Of a stretch of DNA of 41,955 nt, positions 7,751 to 16,183 are shown in pieces. The notes below the pieces were generated by a model. It did not search any database, had not been told where the DNA came from, and saw only the letters and a program-made list of their open reading frames with translations. The stretch is from NCBI RefSeq assembly GCF_014648515.1, contig NZ_BMRG01000025.1, positions 36,370-78,324 on the forward strand, given 5' to 3'. Each line of letters opens with the position of its first letter. Position 1 is the first letter of the stretch. Both the position numbers and the translations under genes were made by a program. The DNA is from Saccharothrix coeruleofusca. GTDB lineage: Bacteria > Actinomycetota > Actinomycetes > Mycobacteriales > Pseudonocardiaceae.

Positions 7751-8548
7751 GTGACGTTGCCGTTGTACGCCTCACCCGAGCAGATCCTGCGGGACCGCTC
7801 GGAGTACGCCAGGAAGGGCATCGCGAGGGGCCGCAGCGTCGTCGTGCTCAGGTACGCCGACGGGGTGCTGTTCGTCGCCGAGAACCCGTCCAGCACCCTG
7901 CACAAGGTCTCCGAGATCTACGACCGCATCGGCTTCGCCGCGGTCGGCCGCTACAGCGAGTTCGAGAACCTGCGGCAGGCGGGCATCCGGTTCGCCGACG
8001 TGCGCGGGTACCAGAACGACCCGCGCGACGTGACCGGCCGCTCGCTGGCCAACGTCTACGCCCAGACCCTGGGCTCGATCTTCACCCAGGAGATCAAGCC
8101 CCTGGAGGTGGAGATCTGCGTGGCCGAGGTCGGCCACTCCGCGGAAGAGGACACGCTGTACCGGCTGACCTACGACGGTTCGATCGTGGAGGAGCCGCAG
8201 TACGTGGTGATGGGCGGGCAGGCCGAGGCGACCGGCACCGCCCTGAAGGAGAGCTACGCCGAGGGCCTGGCACTGGCCGACGCGGTGCGCCTGGCGGTCA
8301 AGGCGCTCAGCAACGGCAGCACCAGCACCGGCAACGGCAAGCCGGACCTGCTCGACTCCGCCAAGCTGGAGGTCGCGGTGCTGGAGCGGGACCGCCCGCG
8401 CCGGGCGTTCCGCCGCATCGTCGGTGCCGCGCTGGCCCCGCTGCTGCCCACCTCCGACGCGGCGCCCGCCGAGCCGGAGGCCAAGGACGAGGGCAAGAGC
8501 AAGCCCGTCACCGACGCCAGCCTGCCGCCGGACGACAACAAGTCCTGA
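7751..8548 (+). CDS. prcA: 20S proteasome alpha subunit PrcA
   Basis: A 265-residue alpha subunit, forming the outer gating rings that bind the ATPase. The N-terminus [27 protein letters not shown] is the gating segment and H0 helix typical of actinobacterial Prc[19 protein letters not shown] and [16 protein letters not shown] are core signatures. No catalytic Thr is present, as expected. The C-terminal ~40 residues ([19 protein letters not shown] onward) are a charged Pro/Ala/Lys tail, probably disordered and slightly longer than in the mycobacterial protein as I remember it. GTG 7751 has a GGGAG site about 8 nt upstream. A strong terminator follows the stop by 5 bp, closing the dop-pup-prcBA unit. 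Confidence 0.96.
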   Translation: MTLPLYASPEQILRDRSEYARKGIARGRSVVVLRYADGVLFVAENPSSTLHKVSEIYDRIGFAAVGRYSEFENLRQAGIRFADVRGYQNDPRDVTGRSLANVYAQTLGSIFTQEIKPLEVEICVAEVGHSAEEDTLYRLTYDGSIVEEPQYVVMGGQAEATGTALKESYAEGLALADAVRLAVKALSNGSTSTGNGKPDLLDSAKLEVAVLERDRPRRAFRRIVGAALAPLLPTSDAAPAEPEAKDEGKSKPVTDASLPPDDNKS

Positions 8549-8553
8549 TCCGA

Positions 8554-8599
8554 CACGTGTGAGGCCCGGCCCGCTCCCGCGAGCCGGGCCTCACACGTG
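8554..8599 (+). terminator. Terminator hairpin after prcA
   Basis: Perfect 17-bp stem: cacgtgtgaggcccggc (8554-8570) pairs with gccgggcctcacacgtg (8583-8599) around a 12-nt loop. There is no U-tract, as is common for actinobacterial terminators. It begins 5 bp after the prcA stop. Confidence 0.85.
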
Positions 8600-8614
8600 C
8601 TCCAGGCCGCGTCA

Positions 8615-8663
8615 GCAAGTACCACCCGAGGCCCTCACCAGGGCGGGTAACTACTACCCGAGG
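8615..8663 (+). repeat. 49-bp convergent-gene repeat, copy B
   Basis: Two direct arms, gcaagtaccacccgagg (from 8615) and taactactacccgagg (ending 8663), flank a centre that can fold as gccct-cacc-agggc. Copy C at 23821-23869 has the same length and the same two arms on the other strand. It sits in the convergent gap between prcA and the PAP2/lipid kinase gene. Confidence 0.75.
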
Positions 8664-8703
8664 TGCGCGAACGCTCAGTTCGCAGTGCCCGAACGCGCGA
8701 CTC
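8660..8703 (-). repeat. Two tandem degenerate 22-bp units next to copy B
   Basis: Read on the minus strand, units 8703-8682 and 8681-8660 both follow the plan GA(G/A)-x-x-x-x-x-CG-x-TC then a G/C-rich end; they start gagtcgcgcgttcggg and gaactgagcgttcgcgc. The second unit's cctc end merges with the end of repeat copy B, exactly as the last unit does at 23821-23825. They fill the space right after the stop codon of the minus-strand gene. Confidence 0.6.
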
Positions 8704-8714
8704 GCGCTGGGGTG

Positions 8715-10136
8715 TCACGGTCGGTAGATGCCCAGGGCGGCGGGTTGGGAGCGGAACGAGAACGCCGTGCCGGTCGGGCCCACCTCGCCGTCGGTGGCGA
8801 TGGCCACGGCCGCGTCGAAGACCCGCACTTCCAGGGCGCGCGTCTCCAGGTGCCGGTAGGTCCGGCTGTGGTGCAGCGAGCCCAGCAGCGCCCCGAGGAA
8901 GAACCGGGCGCGGGAGAACCGGGTGTCGGCGCGGATGTAGCGCACGTCCAGCAGCCCGGCGTCCAGCGCGGGGCGCACGGTGGGGGCGAAGCCCTTGGGC
9001 CGGTACGGCCCGTTGCCCACGAACAGCATCCACACCAGGTGCGGCTCGCCGTTGAGCTCCACCCGCAGGGGTCGGGACGTGCGCAGCACCTCGGCCAGCG
9101 CGATGGCCGCCGCGGGCCACTTGCCCCACCGGTCCTGCAGGCGCTCACGCAGCCGGACCATGTCCGGGTAGCCGCCGAGGCTGGCGGTGTTGACGAACCA
9201 CCGGGGCGCCGCGCCGTCCACCGACACCGAGGCCAGGTCGATCAGCACCCCGTCGCCCGCCGAGACGGCCCGCGCGGTGTCGTCCAGGCCGTCCACGCCC
9301 ACGTCGCGCGCGAAGTGGTTCAGCGTCCCGGACGGGACCAGCACCATCGGCAACCGGTGCTCGGCGGCCACCGCCGCGACCGCCGCCACGGTGCCGTCGC
9401 CACCCGCCACGCCCAGCGCGCGCGGCGCGTGGTCGGCCACCGCGGTGGGCAGGTCCGCCACGCCCACCAGGGTGGCCTTGGGCCACTCCTGGGTGATGGC
9501 CTCCGTCGGGTCCGCGCCGCCCGCCTGCGGGTTCACCACCACGACCAGGCCCTCGCCGTCGGTCAGCGGCTCCAGCGCGGCGTGCTCGTAGGCCGACGCG
9601 GGTTCTTCGCGGCCCAGCGGCCACCAGCGCCGCGTCGCCAGGCCCACGGTGGTGCCCAGCAGCGCGCCCGCCAGCACGTCGGAGGGCCAGTGCACGCCGG
9701 TGTGCACCCGCGAGTAAGCCACCGCCGCCGCGACCGGCCCGACCACCGCCGCGGCGGTCGGGGACTCCATCGCCACCGCCGCGGTGAACGCCGCCGCCGA
9801 GGCCGCGTGGCCGGACGGGAAGGACGACGAGGTGGGCCGCTTGGTCAGCCTGCGCGGCACCGGCAGCAGGTCGGCGGCGGGCCTGCGGCGCGGGAACAGC
9901 GTCTTGCCGACCAGGTTGGCCCCGGCGCTGGCCCCGGCGATGGCGGCCACCCCGCGCAGCGCCGCGCGCCTGGTCCGGCCCCTGCGGGCGGCCAGCACCG
10001 CGGCCACCGCGAACCACAGCAGGCTGTGGTTCGCCGCCCTGGACAACTTCTTCAGACCCCGGTCCGCGGGGGTCGCCGGGAGCGCCGCGCAGCGCCGCAT
10101 CAGGCCCTGGTCCAGGCGGTTCACTCGTCGGAGCAC
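8715..10136 (-). CDS. Bifunctional PAP2 phosphatase / diacylglycerol-kinase-type lipid kinase
   Basis: A 473-residue fusion. The N-terminal PAP2 domain (~1-175, with hydrophobic membrane segments) has all three phosphatase motifs: K78...R85-P86, PSGH at 107-110, and SRVHTGVHWPSD at 142-153. It should remove a phosphate from a prenyl or phosphatidyl lipid. The C-terminal lipid-kinase domain (~195-473) has VVVNPQAGG at 199-207, GGDGT at 245-249 and PSGTLNHFARD at 268-278, the ATP site of the DGK/YegS family. A membrane enzyme that both removes and adds lipid phosphate fits lipid carrier or phospholipid turnover. GTG 10136 is preceded by TAACGT with 6-nt spacing, so it is probably leaderless. 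It is divergent from pafA; a functional link to pupylation is not shown. Confidence 0.9.
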   Translation of the reverse strand: MLRRVNRLDQGLMRRCAALPATPADRGLKKLSRAANHSLLWFAVAAVLAARRGRTRRAALRGVAAIAGASAGANLVGKTLFPRRRPAADLLPVPRRLTKRPTSSSFPSGHAASAAAFTAAVAMESPTAAAVVGPVAAAVAYSRVHTGVHWPSDVLAGALLGTTVGLATRRWWPLGREEPASAYEHAALEPLTDGEGLVVVVNPQAGGADPTEAITQEWPKATLVGVADLPTAVADHAPRALGVAGGDGTVAAVAAVAAEHRLPMVLVPSGTLNHFARDVGVDGLDDTARAVSAGDGVLIDLASVSVDGAAPRWFVNTASLGGYPDMVRLRERLQDRWGKWPAAAIALAEVLRTSRPLRVELNGEPHLVWMLFVGNGPYRPKGFAPTVRPALDAGLLDVRYIRADTRFSRARFFLGALLGSLHHSRTYRHLETRALEVRVFDAAVAIATDGEVGPTGTAFSFRSQPAALGIYRP

Positions 10137-10142
10137 ACCTGA

Positions 10143-10148
10143 ACGTTA
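10143..10148 (-). promoter_or_regulatory. -10 box of a leaderless promoter for the PAP2/lipid kinase gene
   Basis: On the minus strand TAACGT is followed by TCAGGT and then the GTG start at 10136, giving a 6-nt spacing with no ribosome site. It lies back to back with the pafA promoter, 56 bp away. Confidence 0.55.
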
Positions 10149-10204
10149 TCGTCGAAAACCGGCTGACGCCCGATTGGATCACTGAAGGAAGCGCCGGATG
10201 CGCT

Positions 10205-10210
10205 TACTGT
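10205..10210 (+). promoter_or_regulatory. -10 box of a leaderless pafA promoter
   Basis: TACTGT lies exactly 6 nt before the ATG of pafA at 10217. A -35-like CTGAAG is at 10182-10187 with a 17-bp spacer. The 6-nt gap (tgaggg) is too close to the start to be a good ribosome site. Confidence 0.6.
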
Positions 10211-10216
10211 TGAGGG

Positions 10217-11575
10217 ATGCAGCGGCGGATCTTCGGCATTGAGACTGAGTTCGGGGTGACCTGCACCTTCCACGGGCAGCGCAGGCTGTCCCCGGATGAG
10301 GTCGCGCGTTATCTGTTCCGCCGGGTGGTGTCGTGGGGTCGTTCGTCGAACGTCTTCCTGCGCAACGGCTCTCGGCTCTACCTGGACGTCGGGTCGCACC
10401 CCGAGTACGCCACCGCGGAGTGCGACGACCTGACCCAGCTCGTGACGCACGACAAGGCGGGCGAGCGGATACTCGAGGACCTGCTGGTCGACGCCGAGCG
10501 CAGGTTGGCCGACGAGGGCATCGGCGGCGACATCTTCCTGTTCAAGAACAACACCGACTCGGCGGGCAACTCCTACGGCTGCCACGAGAACTACCTGGTC
10601 GCACGGGCCGGGGAGTTCTCCCGCATCGCGGACGTGCTGCTGCCGTTCCTGGTCACCCGCCAGCTGATCTGCGGGGCGGGCAAGGTGCTGCAGACCCCGC
10701 GCGGGGCGGTGTACTGCCTGTCCCAGCGGGCCGAGCACATCTGGGAGGGCGTCTCCAGCGCCACCACCCGCTCGCGCCCGATCATCAACACCCGCGACGA
10801 GCCGCACGCCGACGCCGAGCGCTACCGCAGGCTGCACGTCATCGTCGGCGACTCGAACATGTCCGAGGTCACCACGCTGCTCAAGGTGGGCAGCGCGAAC
10901 CTGGTGCTGGAGATGATCGAGCAGGGCGTGCAGTTCCGCGACTTCAGCCTGGACAACCCGATCCGGGCGATCCGCGAGATCAGCCACGACCTGACCGGCA
11001 GGCGCACGGTGCGGCTGGCGGGCGGCAAGGAGGCCTCGGCGCTGGACATCCAGCGCGAGTACTACGAGCGCGCGGTGGAGCACGTGGCCAAGCGCTCGCC
11101 CGACCCGATGGCCGAGCGGGTGCTGGAGCTGTGGGGCCGCACCCTGGACGCGATCGAGGCCGAGGACCTGTCCAAGATCGACCGCGAGATCGACTGGGCC
11201 ATCAAGTACCGGCTGATGGAGCGCTACCAGGCCAAGCACGACATGGACCTGTCCAACCCGCGCATCGCCCAGCTGGACCTGGCCTACCACGACATCCGGC
11301 GCGGCCGGGGCGTGTTCGACCTGCTCCAGCGCAAGGGGCAGGTGGACCGGGTGACCGACGACGGCGAGATCGAGGCCGCCAAGGACACCCCGCCGCAGAC
11401 CACGCGGGCCAAGCTGCGCGGCGACTTCATCGCCGCCGCGCAGGCCGCGGGCCGGGACTTCACCGTGGACTGGGTGCACCTGAAGCTGAACGACCAGGCG
11501 CAGCGCACGGTGCTGTGCAAGGACCCGTTCCGCGCGGTGGACGAGCGGGTGGAGCGGTTGATCTCCTCCCTCTAG
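10217..11575 (+). CDS. pafA: Pup-protein ligase PafA
   Basis: A 452-residue ligase that uses ATP to join the C-terminal Glu of deamidated Pup to substrate lysines. [16 protein letters not shown] carries the ATP/Mg site (GIETEFG). The catalytic Asp is D57 in [15 protein letters not shown], the same number as in M. tuberculosis PafA. The Dop loop is absent: only about 40 residues separate the two motifs, against about 80 in the dop product at 5062. [30 protein letters not shown] is the shared core with Dop. The start is fixed by the conserved first residues and the leaderless promoter. In this genome the PAP2/lipid kinase gene separates it from prcA, and it has its own promoter. Confidence 0.97.
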   Translation: MQRRIFGIETEFGVTCTFHGQRRLSPDEVARYLFRRVVSWGRSSNVFLRNGSRLYLDVGSHPEYATAECDDLTQLVTHDKAGERILEDLLVDAERRLADEGIGGDIFLFKNNTDSAGNSYGCHENYLVARAGEFSRIADVLLPFLVTRQLICGAGKVLQTPRGAVYCLSQRAEHIWEGVSSATTRSRPIINTRDEPHADAERYRRLHVIVGDSNMSEVTTLLKVGSANLVLEMIEQGVQFRDFSLDNPIRAIREISHDLTGRRTVRLAGGKEASALDIQREYYERAVEHVAKRSPDPMAERVLELWGRTLDAIEAEDLSKIDREIDWAIKYRLMERYQAKHDMDLSNPRIAQLDLAYHDIRRGRGVFDLLQRKGQVDRVTDDGEIEAAKDTPPQTTRAKLRGDFIAAAQAAGRDFTVDWVHLKLNDQAQRTVLCKDPFRAVDERVERLISSL

Positions 11576-11615
11576 CGGTTGTCGGGGGAGGGGGACTTCG
11601 TGAGGCTCTGAGCCC

Positions 11616-12641
11616 ATGAAGATCCTCCTCCTCGCCGCGGTCGCGGCATCGCTGCTGGTGGTGGCCCCGGCCGGGGCCGCACCCGAGACCCGCTGGGAGC
11701 TGCGGCCCACCGGGGTGGACGCCCGGCTGCGCGGCCTCTCGGCGGTGGACGCCCGCGTCGCGTGGGTCAGCGGCAGCAAGGGCACGGTCCTGCGCACCAC
11801 CGACGGCGGCCGCAGCTGGGCCTCCGTCGCGCCGCCGGGCACCGAGGCGCTGGACTTCCGCGACGTCGAGGCGTTCGACGCCCGCAACGCCGTGGTGCTG
11901 TCCATCGGGCCGGGTGACAGCTCGCGCATCTACCGCACCTCCGACGGCGGCCGGACGTGGGCGCAGACCTTCGCCAACCCGGAGCCGGACGCCTTCTACG
12001 ACTGCGTGGCCTTCTTCGACCGGTTCCGCGGCCTGGCCATGGGCGACCCGGTGGGCGGGCGGTTCCGCGTGCTGGTCACCCGCGACGGCGGGCGCAGCTG
12101 GCGGCGGGTGCCCGAGGAGAACCTGCCGCCCGCCTCGGACGGTGAGTTCGGCTTCGCCGCCAGCGGCCAGTGCCTGACCACGGCGGGCTCGCGCGACGCC
12201 TGGATCGCCACCGGCGGCGGCGCGCGGGCGCGGGTGCTGCACTCCGGCGACGGCGGGTGGCGCTGGACCGCCTCGGACACGCCGCTGCTCAGCTCACCCT
12301 CGGCGGGGGTGTTCGCGGTGGCGTTCCGCACCCCGCGGCAGGGCGTGGCGGTCGGCGGCGACTACGCGGACCCGGCGGGCGCGGTGGCCAACCTGGCGCT
12401 CAGCGGCGATGGCGGCCGGACGTGGCGGGCGCCGTCGCAGGCCCCGGTGGGCTACCGCTCGGGCGTGGCCTGGCGCGGCGGCTCGGTGGTCGCGGTCGGG
12501 CCGGGCGGCAGCGACCTCAGCCGCGACGGCGGGCGCCACTGGCGGCAGTTCGACCAGGGCAGCTTCGACACCGTGGACTGCCCGAGCACCTGCTGGGCGG
12601 CCGGTGAGAAGGGCCGGGTCGGTGTGCTGACCGGCGGCTGA
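11616..12641 (+). CDS. Secreted BNR/Ycf48-like beta-propeller protein
   Basis: A 341-residue protein with an export signal: MKILLLAAVAASLLVVAPAGAAPE gives a short basic start, a hydrophobic core and an AxA cleavage site near residue 22. The rest has at least six Asp-box (BNR) repeats: TTDGGRSW, TSDGGRTW, TRDGGRSW, SGDGGWRW, SGDGGRTW and SRDGGRHW, spaced ~45-60 residues as in six- or seven-bladed propellers. Two late cysteines (VDCPSTCW) and an earlier pair could form disulfides outside the cell. The Glu/Tyr sialidase residues cannot be assigned, so it is more likely a binding or assembly factor (Ycf48-like) than a glycosidase. It lies 40 bp after pafA and may be read from it. Function unknown. 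Confidence 0.8.
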   Translation: MKILLLAAVAASLLVVAPAGAAPETRWELRPTGVDARLRGLSAVDARVAWVSGSKGTVLRTTDGGRSWASVAPPGTEALDFRDVEAFDARNAVVLSIGPGDSSRIYRTSDGGRTWAQTFANPEPDAFYDCVAFFDRFRGLAMGDPVGGRFRVLVTRDGGRSWRRVPEENLPPASDGEFGFAASGQCLTTAGSRDAWIATGGGARARVLHSGDGGWRWTASDTPLLSSPSAGVFAVAFRTPRQGVAVGGDYADPAGAVANLALSGDGGRTWRAPSQAPVGYRSGVAWRGGSVVAVGPGGSDLSRDGGRHWRQFDQGSFDTVDCPSTCWAAGEKGRVGVLTGG

Positions 12642-12651
12642 CCTCTCGGGT

Positions 12652-12670
12652 GGAGCCTGTCCAGGGCTCC
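12652..12670 (+). terminator. Weak hairpin after the propeller gene
   Basis: ggagcc (12652-12657) pairs with ggctcc (12665-12670) around 7 nt, 10 bp after the stop. The stem is short and there is no U-tract. It may help end transcription before the A/T-rich promoter at 12681. Confidence 0.3.
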
Positions 12671-12680
12671 GCACGCCCCA

Positions 12681-12709
12681 TTGACAAAATAGTTTTGTAC
12701 GTTCAAAGT
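12681..12709 (+). promoter_or_regulatory. A/T-rich promoter with operator for the ArsR-like gene
   Basis: A perfect -35 TTGACA (12681-12686) is followed 17 bp later by CAAAGT (12704-12709) as a weak -10. The -35 overlaps the perfect inverted repeat acaaaa-tag-ttttgt (12684-12698), and a second short one (tttg-6 bp-caaa) follows. The start would be only a few bases before ATG 12720, giving an almost leaderless message. The position suits autorepression by the ArsR-like product. Confidence 0.6.
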
Positions 12710-12719
12710 TGTTTTCGCG

Positions 12720-13280
12720 ATGAGAGATGTCCTGTACCTGGATCAGATCGAGCAGGCCGAGGCACTGCTCAAGCCGCAGCGCGTCGAGGTGCTGCGGCAG
12801 TTGGCCGAGCCCCGCTCGTGCACCGAGGTGGCGGCAGTGCTCGACCAGACCCCGCAGCGGGTCTACTACCACGTGAAACGCCTGGTCGAGGCCGGTCTGG
12901 TCACCCAGGTGTCGGAGCGCCGGGTGCGCGGCGTGCACGAGGGCGTCTACCAGGCCGCCGCGCGGTCGTACTGGCTGTCGCCGCACCTGGTGGGGCGGCT
13001 GGGGCTGCGCCGGGAGCGGGACGAGCTGAACCTGGCTCGTCTGCTCGACCTGGTCGAGCAGGTGCAGTTCGACATCGCCGCGCTCGACCGCACCCGCCCG
13101 GAGCTGCCGTCGCTGGGGGTCTCCGGGGAGATCCGGCTGCGCCCGGAGGACCGGCAGCGCTTCTTCGCCGACCTCAAGGCCACCCTGCAGGACCTGTTCA
13201 CCCGCTACGGCGGCGCGGAGGGCGACGCCTTCCGGCTGGCCGTGGCCTGCTACCCGGAGGGCGAACGAGACGATGAGTGA
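12720..13280 (+). CDS. ArsR-like winged-helix transcriptional regulator
   Basis: A 186-residue DNA-binding protein. Residues ~10-75 form a winged helix: LLKPQRVEVLRQLAEPRSCTEVAAVLDQTPQRVYYHVKRLVEAGLV contains the recognition helix (TPQRVYYHVKRL), and the wing ends at about residue 90. The C-terminal ~95 residues are helical and lack the metal-binding Cys motifs of classic ArsR sensors, so it is not an obvious metal sensor. The final residues overlap the next gene, an SRPBCC protein, by 8 bp. ArsR-like regulators are commonly coupled to AHSA1/SRPBCC genes in Actinobacteria. ATG 12720 has no ribosome site and lies just beyond the predicted promoter. The operator overlapping its -35 suggests it represses its own two-gene operon. 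Confidence 0.87.
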   Translation: MRDVLYLDQIEQAEALLKPQRVEVLRQLAEPRSCTEVAAVLDQTPQRVYYHVKRLVEAGLVTQVSERRVRGVHEGVYQAAARSYWLSPHLVGRLGLRRERDELNLARLLDLVEQVQFDIAALDRTRPELPSLGVSGEIRLRPEDRQRFFADLKATLQDLFTRYGGAEGDAFRLAVACYPEGERDDE

Positions 13281-14154
13281 GACCCTGACGCTGCGGGTGC
13301 GCGCCCGCGTCCCCGCCGAGCGCGTGCACCGCGCCCTGACCGACGGCGCCGAGCTGGCCACCTGGCTGGCCGAGCGGGCCGAGGTCGACCTGCCCGACCG
13401 CTACCAGTTCTGGGGCCGCCACACCCCCGAGGGCGACCGGCCGCGCCAGCGGCCCCTGCGCGTGGACGACCGCGCGGTCAGCTTCGGCTGGCACCTCGGC
13501 GGCGAGGACACCACCGTCGAGTTCCTGCTCGCCGACGAGGAGGGTGGCACGCTGGTCACGCTCACCCAGAGCCACTTCCCCGGCTGGCGGACCGCCATCG
13601 CCGAGACCAGCGTGCTGGGCTACCTCTACACCTACTGGTGCCTGGCGCTGGCCAACCTGGTCGACCACGTCGAGGGCCGCCCGCTGACCCCCAAGCCCGA
13701 CTTCACCAGCGGGCGGATGCGCGCCGTGGTCGACGTCGCCGCCCCGGTGGACGAGGTCTACGACGCGCTGGTGGACCCGGTGAAGTTCGAGCGCTGGTTC
13801 GGCGCGAAGGTCGACATCGAACCGGAGGTCGGCGGCCGGTTCGCGATGGGCGGCTTCGAGCACAACCCGGAGCCCGCCACGATCGTCGACCTGCGACCCG
13901 GCCGCGCGATGACCGTCGACTGGGGAGACTCGGTGTCGACCTGGGAGCTGGAGGGCTCCGGGGGACGCACCCGGATGACGTTCACGCAGAGCGGGTTCGA
14001 CGAGGGCAGGCCGCCGTTCGGGGCCTGGCTGGGCTGGCTGGCCGGGGTGGCCGAGCTGCGCCGGTTCCTGGAGCTGCCCGACTGGCGGCCGATGTGGCTG
14101 ACGCCGGAGGTGCCCGAGCTGCCCGACGGCATCCTGACCGACCAGCGCGGGTGA
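13273..14154 (+). CDS. Tandem SRPBCC (AHSA1-type START-fold) protein
   Basis: A 293-residue protein made of two SRPBCC domains. The first spans ~1-135: the opening strand has RVRARVPAERVHRALTDGAELATWLAERAEV, and SHFPGWRTAIAETSVLGYLYTYW is its C-terminal helix. The second spans ~145-280 and repeats the plan with VDVAAPVDEVYDALVDPVKFERWFGAKVDIEPEVGG, then RTRMTFTQSGFDEG and a final helix. These helix-grip folds bind hydrophobic ligands in a cavity, and the AHSA1 branch includes Hsp90-activator relatives. ATG 13273 overlaps the ArsR-like gene by 8 bp, so translation is coupled. The pair probably forms a ligand-binding protein with its own regulator; the ligand is unknown. Duplication followed by fusion is the likely origin. 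Confidence 0.83.
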   Translation: MSETLTLRVRARVPAERVHRALTDGAELATWLAERAEVDLPDRYQFWGRHTPEGDRPRQRPLRVDDRAVSFGWHLGGEDTTVEFLLADEEGGTLVTLTQSHFPGWRTAIAETSVLGYLYTYWCLALANLVDHVEGRPLTPKPDFTSGRMRAVVDVAAPVDEVYDALVDPVKFERWFGAKVDIEPEVGGRFAMGGFEHNPEPATIVDLRPGRAMTVDWGDSVSTWELEGSGGRTRMTFTQSGFDEGRPPFGAWLGWLAGVAELRRFLELPDWRPMWLTPEVPELPDGILTDQRG

Positions 14155-14213
14155 GCGGACCGTTCACCCGAGCAGTGCGGGGGAGTGGGCGTCACCGGGT
14201 GGCCGCGCGGGGT

Positions 14214-14219
14214 TAGGGT
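14214..14219 (+). promoter_or_regulatory. -10 box of a leaderless pafB promoter
   Basis: TAGGGT lies exactly 6 nt before the GTG start of pafB at 14226, and the intervening tccctg is not a ribosome site. In mycobacteria, PafBC activates DNA-damage promoters; whether this promoter is a target was not testable here. Confidence 0.55.
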
Positions 14220-14225
14220 TCCCTG

Positions 14226-15209
14226 GTGGCCACCGCACGTGCTGAACGGCTCGTCAACCTGGTGCTGTGCCTGCTCTCCACCCGCCAGTACCTGACCGCC
14301 GAGCGCATCCGCGCCATCGTCCCCGGTTACGCCGACGCGTCCACCGACGAGGCGTTCTTCCGCATGTTCGAGCGCGACAAGACCGAGCTGCGGGACCTGG
14401 GCGTCCCGCTGGAGACCGGGCGCAGCGGCGCGTTCGACGCCGTGGACGGCTACCGCATCGCGCGCCGCGACTACGAGCTGGGCGACGTCGACCTGGAGCC
14501 GGACGAGGCCGCCGCCGTGGCGCTGGCCGCCCGGCTGTGGGACTCGCCGCAGCTCACCGGCGCCGCGCACGGCGCGCTGATCAAGCTGCGCGCGGCGGGC
14601 GTGGACGTCGACCAGGACGTGCACGTGCCGGTGGAGCCCAAGGTGCGGGCCACCGAACCGGCGTTCCCGCCGCTGCTGGCCGCGGTGCAGGAGGGGCGGG
14701 TGGTGGAGTTCGACTACCGCCGCCCGGTCCCGGTGGAGGTGCGCAAGCGCACCGTGGAGCCGTGGGGCGTGGTGGCCTGGCGCGGCCGCTGGTACCTGGT
14801 CGGGCACGACCGCGACCGCGACGCCCCCCGCTGCTTCCGGCTCTCCCGCATCGTCGGCGAGGTCCGCGCGGTCGGCAGGCCCGGCGCGGTGGCCCGCCCC
14901 GACGACGTGGACCTGCTCAGCTTCGTCGCGCGCACCCAGCGCGACCCGCAGACCACGGCCACCGCCAAGCTGTGGGTGGCCAAGGGCCGGGGACAGGGGG
15001 TGCGCCGCCGTGCCCGGCCGCTGGGCGAGCGGGAGCACGACGGCGTGCCCGGCGACGTGCTGGAGATCGAGCTGCGCTTCCCGGACTCGGCGGCGGGCTG
15101 GATCGCCGGGTTCGGCGAGGACGTGGTGGTGCTGGAGCCGGAGACGCTGGCCAAGACGGTGCGGGAGAAGCTGGTGGGCGCGCTGCGCGGAGCCGGGGTG
15201 AAGGTGTGA
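14226..15209 (+). CDS. pafB: WYL-domain transcriptional regulator PafB
   Basis: A 327-residue regulator. The N-terminus (~5-75, ERLVNLVLCLLSTRQYLTAERIRAIVPGY then FERDKTELRDLGVPLETG) is a DeoR-like winged helix. The middle (~150-215) is the WYL domain, with the namesake RWYLVGHDRDRDAPRCFRLSRI and FDYRRP before it. A C-terminal WCX extension follows. In mycobacteria PafB and PafC act together as the activator of the RecA-independent DNA-damage response, thought to bind a nucleic-acid-derived ligand through WYL. GTG 14226 is chosen because a TANNNT box is 6 nt upstream. Its stop overlaps the pafC start (GTGA), so the two are made together. Confidence 0.94.
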   Translation: MATARAERLVNLVLCLLSTRQYLTAERIRAIVPGYADASTDEAFFRMFERDKTELRDLGVPLETGRSGAFDAVDGYRIARRDYELGDVDLEPDEAAAVALAARLWDSPQLTGAAHGALIKLRAAGVDVDQDVHVPVEPKVRATEPAFPPLLAAVQEGRVVEFDYRRPVPVEVRKRTVEPWGVVAWRGRWYLVGHDRDRDAPRCFRLSRIVGEVRAVGRPGAVARPDDVDLLSFVARTQRDPQTTATAKLWVAKGRGQGVRRRARPLGEREHDGVPGDVLEIELRFPDSAAGWIAGFGEDVVVLEPETLAKTVREKLVGALRGAGVKV

Positions 15210-16177
15210 ACGCGGTCAACGACCGGCTGCCCAGGCTGCTGGCGCTGGTGCCCTACCTGCTGGCCCGGCCGGGCATCCCGATCGAGGAGGCGGCGGCCGA
15301 CTTCGAGGTCACCCCCAAGCAGCTGCGCCGCGATCTGGAGCTGCTGTGGATGTGCGGGCTGCCCGGCTACGGCCCCGGCGACCTGATCGACCTGTCGTTC
15401 GAGGGAGACACGGTCACCGTCACCTACGACGCGGGCATGAGCAGGCCGCTGCGGCTTACCGCCGCCGAGGCCACCGCCCTGCTGGTCGCGCTGCGGGCGC
15501 TGGCCGAGACGCCCGGCGTGGTGGACAAGGCCGCCGTGCAGCGGGCCGTGGCCAAGATCGAGTCAGCGGTCGGCCAGGCCCGGCCCGCGGGCGTCGCGGT
15601 CGGCCTGGCCGTGCGCGAGGCCCCGGAGACCGAGCGGGTCCGCGACGCGGTCTCCGACGGCGTCCGGCGCGGCCGGGCGCTGCGGCTGCGCTACTACACG
15701 CCGTCGCGGGACGAGATCACCGACCGGGTGGTGGACCCGATGCGGGTGCTGCTGGTCGAGGGCCGCGGCTACCTGGAGGCGTGGTGCCGGGCCGCGGACG
15801 GCGTGCGGCTGTTCCGGCTGGACCGCATCGACGGCGTGGAGGTGCTCGACGAGCCCGCCAGCCCGCCGCCGCACGCCACGCCCACCGACACCTCGGAGGG
15901 GTTGTTCCACCCCGACCCGTCCCAGCGCACCGCCGTGCTGGTGCTGGAGCCGGACGCGCGCTGGTTCGCCGAGTACTACCCGATCGAGGACCTGGAGGAG
16001 CTGGGGGAGGGCCGCGCGCGGGTGCGGATGCGCTACTCCGACACCGCCTGGATGGTCCGACTGCTGCTCGGCCAGGGCGGCGAGGTGCACGTCGAGCAGC
16101 CGCCGGACCTGGTGGAGGCGCTCGTTCGCCGGGCGGAGGCCGCGTTGCGGCGGGCGGATCACCTCCCGTCCACCTGA
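15206..16177 (+). CDS. pafC: WYL-domain transcriptional regulator PafC
   Basis: A 323-residue partner of PafB with the same plan. A DeoR-like HTH is at ~1-60 (LPRLLALVPYLLARPGIPIEEAAADFEVTPKQLRRDLELLWMCGLPG). The WYL domain is at ~140-215 (LRLRYYTPSRDEITDRVVDPMRVLLVEGRGYLEAWCRAADGVRLFRLDRIDGV), where the motif reads G-Y-L instead of W-Y-L, as is usual for PafC. The C-terminal WCX part ends in YSDTAWMVRLLLGQGGEVHV. GTG 15206 shares bases with the pafB TGA at 15207-15209. The heterodimer activates DNA-repair genes in mycobacteria. It stands 18 bp before the small membrane gene, which appears to have its own promoter inside that gap. Confidence 0.94.
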   Translation: MNAVNDRLPRLLALVPYLLARPGIPIEEAAADFEVTPKQLRRDLELLWMCGLPGYGPGDLIDLSFEGDTVTVTYDAGMSRPLRLTAAEATALLVALRALAETPGVVDKAAVQRAVAKIESAVGQARPAGVAVGLAVREAPETERVRDAVSDGVRRGRALRLRYYTPSRDEITDRVVDPMRVLLVEGRGYLEAWCRAADGVRLFRLDRIDGVEVLDEPASPPPHATPTDTSEGLFHPDPSQRTAVLVLEPDARWFAEYYPIEDLEELGEGRARVRMRYSDTAWMVRLLLGQGGEVHVEQPPDLVEALVRRAEAALRRADHLPST

Positions 16178-16183
16178 GCCCTA

